Positions 58,271 to 64,000 of a DNA stretch of 64,000 nt are shown one piece after another. The stretch covers positions 25,382,002-25,446,001 of the forward strand of contig OY987242.1 of the NCBI GenBank assembly GCA_963920765.1. The letters run 5' to 3'. The position numbers and the translations under genes are program-made. Every line of letters starts with the position of its first letter. Within the stretch, counting starts at the first letter, position 1. The notes under the pieces were generated by a model. That model was not told the origin of the DNA. It saw only the letters and a list, made by a program, of their open reading frames with translations, and ran no database searches. The stretch is from Ulota crispa. Its lineage: Eukaryota; Streptophyta; Bryopsida; Orthotrichales; Orthotrichaceae.

Positions 58271-60325
58271 GGAATTAAATTGAGAAAATCAAAAAGTTTT
58301 GCTCAATTAATGAGGTGTTGAGAAGCGCAAGCATGGGCCCTCTTAGGTGAGAAAACAAGGAAAAATATTAAAAATTATTGGCCTTGAACCACCATCAAAA
58401 AACCAAAATTGTTGTTCTCATACATACAAAGGAGCACATGGAGAAAAGAGATTTAGGAACTAAATACACCTGGCTTTGAAACTTCATGTTGAAACAATAA
58501 CAATGTTGTCCTTCTATACTAGTCTTGTATTTCATTTCAAACACGAGGTATTGTATTCATTATTGTTACTTTTTTCTACTATGGGTTAATGTACTACAAA
58601 TAATTGAAAACTTCATGTTGAACCAAGCTATTTTAGTATTAACCTTAAGTTATATTTAATGTTTAGCAACCTATTATAATGTTTTAAGTATTATGTAGAG
58701 TATTTAAGGTCAAGTTGCACTAATTAATGACATTATAATAAATTATCAAAAAAATTGTATATGATGTAGTTGAGATATTGCTACTTGTTGCTACAAAATG
58801 AAATTCTTGTTTTGTAACCCCTTTTCAATTTTAGAGAGATTCACAAAATCTTACACAAGGTCAAAATCCATGTTAAAGTACAAGATGAAACGTAGTTCAA
58901 TTTTTTCATTCCACAATTTTGACTATTATTTGTAATTAATTTTTAACTCATAGGCAATAATCAAGTATAATGAAGTACTTTGGCTCATAGACTTTAAAAG
59001 AGAACTCCTTTATTTATCAAATGCTTCATATTCTTAACATTTGGCAATGGTACATAGAGTGTTTACAAATTTCCTTATGAATGAATAGTTTAGGTCCAAG
59101 GAAGTGCAAAATTTGAATAATGTATCCAAATGCTAAATTTTCAAAAAAATGAAATACCAAGAGAGTGTAGTTATTGCATTGAAGTATGTAGTATAGTATT
59201 GGAAATAACTTTGTAATAAACAATAACCTATGTTAAAATCTAAGAATGGTACAATTGAAAATGTTTAATATCTAACAACATGGTGGGTTTAGATTTGAAT
59301 AGGTATTGTTGAGATTGTTTTAAACCTACAAATAAAACATGTCACAATTAACATCACTATATTTCATAACAATTTTCAACAAATATTTAAGAGTATGTTG
59401 TAAATAAAGTTTATAGTTTAACCATAAAATACAACAAATTTGACATCAAGTTCTTTAATAGAATGATCCATTGAGATTAAAAGAGTCTTTTTGGAAATCG
59501 TTTCACCTTATAGAGTAGATCAAATCTCATGTTGAATCACAGGACAATAGAACACATTCAGATTTGGAATAGAGATTATGAAAATTGTGATAATAGAGTA
59601 CTCTAGGCTTAGTTGACAATTCTTGAATAAAATCTATTGAAATGCATTATGTTTTGGAAAGATAAATACTAAAAAATCACTTCTACAAATGGAATAATCC
59701 ACTAATTTGGTATAAGTTTTTGCAATTGTAAAATGCTTCAAAGCTTGGTAATATTTTGTGAAAACTAATGTATTATGGTAATATAATTATATCTCATTGT
59801 ATGACAATTAATTGCATTAAGATTTGAAAAATCCATTACAAAATTGTTTACACTTGACACCAAGATGTATGTCAAATTTAGTTTCAAACTATTTGATATT
59901 ATGATACATTAAAATATGAAGATTAATATCACTTAAATAATTTATAACAAATGAAGGAATTGATAGTGGCCTTCTATTTTTTGACAATAAAGTATATCCA
60001 ACTGAAACCTTATTTGATAACATGATGTGCAAGTATCTTCTTTGTGTGTTGTTTGTTATTTTATGATTAACAACCATATGCTCAAAGTGTGATTGCACAT
60101 TATTTAACAATAGGATATCCAAAGATTTGCAAATTCTTTTTTGTTTGAAGTATAAGAAAAAAAATGGCTACTAATAGCAGAAACATATTATACATGTTTT
60201 AGGCATTTGTGTATTCAAACCCAATCAAGATTTAATCTACAATACCATTTTTGTTATCATTTTTCCAAACAACTTAATGTGGAGATCTACTTACAACAAT
60301 GAGTATTGATAACATAAAAAGTAAA
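58271..60325. other. AT-rich intergenic stretch, nothing recognised
   Basis: No convincing exon, RNA gene or terminal repeat was seen. The few short frames have no recognisable motifs. If the exon at 63000 is real, this may be intron of that gene. Confidence 0.4.
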
Positions 60326-60731
60326 GGAATTGATATATGCACACTAGGGGTTGATATTTGCACAACCCCTAGGGTAGATTTTAGATTTTTACCATCATAA
60401 AGCTAAATTTGAGGAATTTGAATTCAAATTTGGACTCAAAGACCATGATTTGGTCTAGAACCACAAAAAAATTGCAATTCAACAATATATAATGAAAAAG
60501 CTTATCTTTTTTTACAAACAAAAGTAAAAGTAACACTTTTCTTGATAGATAAACTATTTCATTGAGTTTTGTTGAATTGCAACTTTTTTTTATGGTTCTA
60601 GACCAAATCATGGTCTATAAGTCCAAATCTGAATTCAAATTTCTCAAATTCAGCTTTATGATGGTAGAAATCTAAAATTTACCCGAGAGGGTGTGCAAAT
60701 ATTAACCTCCAATTTGCACATATCAATTCTC
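60326..60731. mobile_element. inverted-repeat MITE family G, copy 3
   Basis: Left GGAATTGATATATGCACACT, right GCACATATCAATTCTC. The arms pair over nearly all of the 406 bases (AAAGACCATGATTTGGTCTA / TAGACCAAATCATGGTCTAT). AAAAGTAA and AAAATTAA on the two sides are a possible target duplication. Confidence 0.75.
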
Positions 60732-61079
60732 AAAATTAAATTCTAATTTCCTTTCCATAACATTATTTCCTTGTAGAATTAGCAAAGTACATTTCAATGA
60801 AAGGCAATACACCATATAAATTTACTTTGATGTTATGGCAAGTCATTTCAAGTGCTTGACATGTAAGGCAATGCAAGTAAGCGTAAGGGCGTCTCCACTA
60901 CATCCTTATAAAATGCTATGAAACACGCCCTATTGGATGAAAACAACCTCTTTGCAAAAGTTGCTCAAGTGGAGACATCACATTTTGTAAATGTACCTAG
61001 CTCTTTCAAACTACCGTTTAAAATCAAGTTTACATGAATTTATGTACTTGTTTACAAATCTTGATGGAATTTCCTCTGA

Positions 61080-61190
61080 CATTTATAATAAGAAGATTCT
61101 TGGTTGATCCATTGCTTGTTTGTCGAGTGAATACAGTGAAGGTGATTGGATCCATTGCTTGTTTGTCGAGTGACTACAGTGAAGGTGATT
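61080..61190. repeat. 51-base direct duplication
   Basis: GATCCATTGCTTGTTTGTCG then AGTGAATACAGTGAAGGTGA TTG occurs twice in a row with one change (GTGACTACAG). It is a recent duplication. Confidence 0.85.
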
Positions 61191-61365
61191 GGGTCCTTTA
61201 CAAATGAGAGTGGAATAAACTTATACTACAACTAAGCATGTAGCCTATTGCACTAGGGAATTAGGGTTGCTTTAATTATTTTGTAAAGTTACAACCCCTT
61301 CAATCACTAAGCAAATGGGAAATTGGTATCTGAAATTTGAAAGTTTGGGTGAAACTTGTGTAAAG

Positions 61366-61943
61366 TACACTAAATATTGCATTTGGGTTTCATCACACTA
61401 GTTTCTCAACATTTTTCACTATACAAATACTTGTTGATACTACAATAACTTTCAACAATAATTATTACAATAAATTTTTTAAGGAGCCTAGCTACAACAA
61501 CAAAGCCACAAAAATGAGTTTGGAACGTCCACGTTGTAAACCGTGTGAAATCCTAATATTTAGAGGGTTGCATGCGCCTCAAATGGCTAAGCAATGAGTC
61601 ACAAGGTAATTTTCTGAGGTAAAGCAACCTACAATGAATGTTGCACTTATATTGCCTTGACAATTAGGTTGCCTTACCATGCAAAGTTACCTCATAACTC
61701 ATTGTTTGGTTCCTTGGAGGCACATGTAACTCTCTAGATTTTAGAATTTCACGTGCTTTAGTTTACGACATGGATGCAACTATTTTGTTTTTCTGTGGCA
61801 TCTTTGTTGTTCCTAGGCCCCCTTAAAATTTGTTTATTGCAATAAATACTGATAAAAATGATTGTAACAACAATGAATATTTATATCGTGTAAAATGTCA
61901 AAATAATTAGTGTTAGGCAATCTAAATGCAATACTTAGTGTAG
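61366..61943. mobile_element. MITE family B, copy 5 (composite)
   Basis: Outer ends TACACTAAATATTGCATTTG and AATGCAATACTTAGTGTA. Inside, the core block appears twice in opposite orientation: GCAATGAGTCACAAGGTAAT at about 61588 and TTACCTCATAACTCATTGTT at about 61688. The element is therefore two family B copies head to head, or one large foldback. Confidence 0.65.
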
Positions 61944-61978
61944 GCTCCAAGACTCAACACACCTACCAAAACTCTTAA

Positions 61979-62600
61979 CCCCTAAATGCATGCGGCACCA
62001 AATTTTGGTGTATACAATACTCTAAAGTTCAATAAACCTAACTAAGTTACTATTTTTAGTATTTTACATTTTGGATTTATTCTTTGTGAAGTCTAATTTT
62101 AGGACCAACAATCTGATTTTGAAAATGATCAATTATGATTTTTTTATTCAAGCTTTTGTGCAAGGGTCTTGACTTTCTCTAGTACTGAGAGCTCTTGGAA
62201 ATGAGCCTCAAATACACTAGATCTTGGAGAAAAATTTACTTGCATAATTCGTTTGAAAAATTTGTAGAAGAGATTCTAAAAAGCTATAAAGTGATTGGGG
62301 TTATATATGCTATTTCCTTTAACCTTATATTTTTTTAATGGTCATTTTTTTACATCCAACATGTGAAAAGAGGATTCAAAGGCTTCAAGTCAATTTTGTA
62401 GTTTTAACACCCTCATGATCAAACATTATAATCTTTCAATCCATAAGTGATATTGTTGTGTTTTTTTTCCAATGTGACCTCTAACATATCTAGTTTGAAT
62501 TTGTATGATTACAATTCAAAAGAACTTGATACAGCTTGTCTTCTTGTTCAATTTGTAGCAAATTCTTAAAAGCCCAAAAAAGCCCTCAGGCATTTAGGGG
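61979..62600. mobile_element. TTAA-flanked element E11 (622 bases)
   Basis: TTAA (61975-61978) CCCCTAAATGCATGC at the left. CTCAGGCATTTAGGGG TTAA (62601-62604) at the right. It belongs to the ATGCC-ended sub-family with E5. No coding capacity. Confidence 0.75.
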
Positions 62601-62999
62601 TTAATATGGGTGGTTAGTATGCCTACTACTAAAGTAGTTCATATGGCATGCATTCCTTTTATATGTATTATTGCATTCATGCCCTTTACAACCCTCTACA
62701 CGTCAAGTAATTTAGGCAATTCACGAAGTCAAGTTTTAAGTTTGACCACTCCCTTTCAAAATAATAGAGCAGGAGCCCTTGTGGAAAGAGCTCAACCCCT
62801 AATGAAAGAAGAAATCTCCTTTTACTTTGGGTCCCATGGACCAGTGCTTGATTAATCTCAAAAGAAGAATTCAACAAAAGAAAAGGAAAATGCAACAACG
62901 AAAAGAAAAGAAATCAAGCCATTGGTCGATCCGCCCCCAAACAAAAAGAATTTAAAACGAGAAGAAATGACCCAGCAGTCGAAGCCGGCATCAACTTAC

Positions 63000-63094
63000 C
63001 TACCGACCCTCCATAACCTCTCATCAGATCTCGACCATTCATTTAGATCGATATCCTCCGGCTCGAACTCAGCCAAGTAGTCGAGGTCCAGCAT
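63000..63094 (-). CDS. possible first coding exon of an unidentified gene
   Basis: ATG at 63094 opens MLDLDYLAEFEPEDIDLNEW, then SRSDERLWRVG, and ends at a strong donor (GGTAG/GTAAGTTG) at 63000. The stretch is acidic and less AT-rich than its surroundings, like exons elsewhere in the window. The remaining exons would lie at lower coordinates, but I could not find a continuation, and the protein is not recognised. It might instead be a chance frame with a good donor. Confidence 0.35.
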
Positions 63095-63634
63095 GGAATT
63101 TCAGACGTGTCCAAGTTACAGCCATTGATTGGTCAAGAAATTCACGAAAGTTCTGGAAGGCCTTCAGCAGGGAACACGTGGGAGGAAACCAAGCATGCGA
63201 ACCCATGGCCCTCGTGTGAATGCAAACTGCGCTTCGAGTGTTATTATCATTTACCAGTCCCTTCTTTATTGAGTCTCCCCGTGTCAAATTCTCGTGTATC
63301 CTTCGAATATTTTTAGTGTTTTTGTGTTAGTCTTAAATTATTATTTGCCACTGGAATTTGATTCCATTTTATGGCTCCCATTACCGTTTGGTTCCTTTAT
63401 GGTGTGCTGGTGCGCTGCAATATATGGTTGCTATTGGAATTTTCTGTTTTGAGTAAATTTGAATTGGGTGGTAACCATATTTAGTTGGGGTTGGTGGAGG
63501 ATAGTGACCTATTTAGGTTTCTTGTATGGATTTTTTCTAAATTTTGTTTTACTGTAGCACACCTGTTTTTAACATTTAGGGCTTGGTGGTGTAGGATCGA
63601 ATTATTTCTGTTTTTCTTTATTTTGTTGTATTAA

Positions 63635-64000
63635 CCCTAAAGGACCACTTGTCCCTATGGGGGACAACTGGGATTTTGGGCATGTACTTATGACTAAACT
63701 ATTTTGTGTGATTTTTTGAAACTTTTATGGAAGATGAGGAATTCAAAGATTTGTGTGGGCATCTAATTTTTCCCTCATTCTGACATTTGTTGAAGAAGTC
63801 AAAAATGAATTTATGAGAATTTTAGTTTGGTGGGCAGCCCAAAAACTTCTTTAAAATTTATATATTTTTAAAATAAAAATTTGAGGTTAGTTCTTTAGAC
63901 TTACATATATGTGGGAAGCTTTGAATCATTCAATTTTAATTAATGAGATAAATTTTATGAGAAGTTTTAGTCTACATGTAGGCATAGTTTTGAGATTTTC
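63635..64000. mobile_element. TTAA-type element E12, cut by window edge
   Basis: TTAA (63631-63634) CCCTAAAGGACCACTTGTCC, then GGGGGACAACTGGGATTTTG and GTTAGTTCTTTAGACTTACA, matching the left arms of E1, E3 and E4. The right end lies beyond the window. Confidence 0.7.

Overview
The window is nuclear DNA of a land plant. The genes have GT-AG introns of 70 to 3,000 bases, a plant-type cycling-Dof transcription factor and a plant-type gamma-tubulin complex protein. A probable armadillo-repeat axonemal protein hints at a seed-free lineage, or at least one with flagellated sperm, but this is inference. The DNA is AT-rich. A run of 200 Ns at 45029-45228 marks a draft scaffold. I assembled all gene models by eye from reading frames and splice sites. 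Every exon join quoted keeps the reading frame.

Layout. (1) 156-2391, minus: 5' part of a GCP2/SPC97-like gamma-tubulin complex gene, cut by the left edge. (2) 6130-20233, plus: a 13-exon armadillo-repeat gene of 568 codons, possibly related to radial spoke protein 14, with transposon-filled introns. (3) 23614-27251, plus: a five-exon gene of 236 codons of the L-2-amino-thiazoline-4-carboxylate hydrolase-like family, a family best known from bacteria. (4) 31826-35303, minus: a two-exon cycling Dof factor of 488 codons, with an upstream leader exon near 36440-37100. (5) 37100-54100: gene-poor, filled with short inverted-repeat elements and minisatellites. (6) 54554-56047, minus: a two-exon gene for a 75-residue basic protein. 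(7) 57580-62900: repeats again. (8) 63000-63094, minus: a possible first exon of another gene. The genes are not an operon and I see no shared pathway.

Non-coding DNA. Most of the window is non-autonomous DNA transposons. The most striking set has at least ten copies whose ends read CCCCTAAAGGACC (or CCCTTAAACA / CCCCTAAATGCC) and which are flanked by TTAA. Several are long foldbacks. TTAA target duplication with CCC-starting ends is the signature of the piggyBac superfamily, which is hardly reported from plants. Other sets look like Mutator-like (ends AGGGAAAATTTCATGG), Stowaway/mariner-like (CTCCCTCTGTCCC, target TA), CACTA-like (CACTACAAGG), and several unassigned inverted-repeat families. 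No transposase gene is visible in the window.
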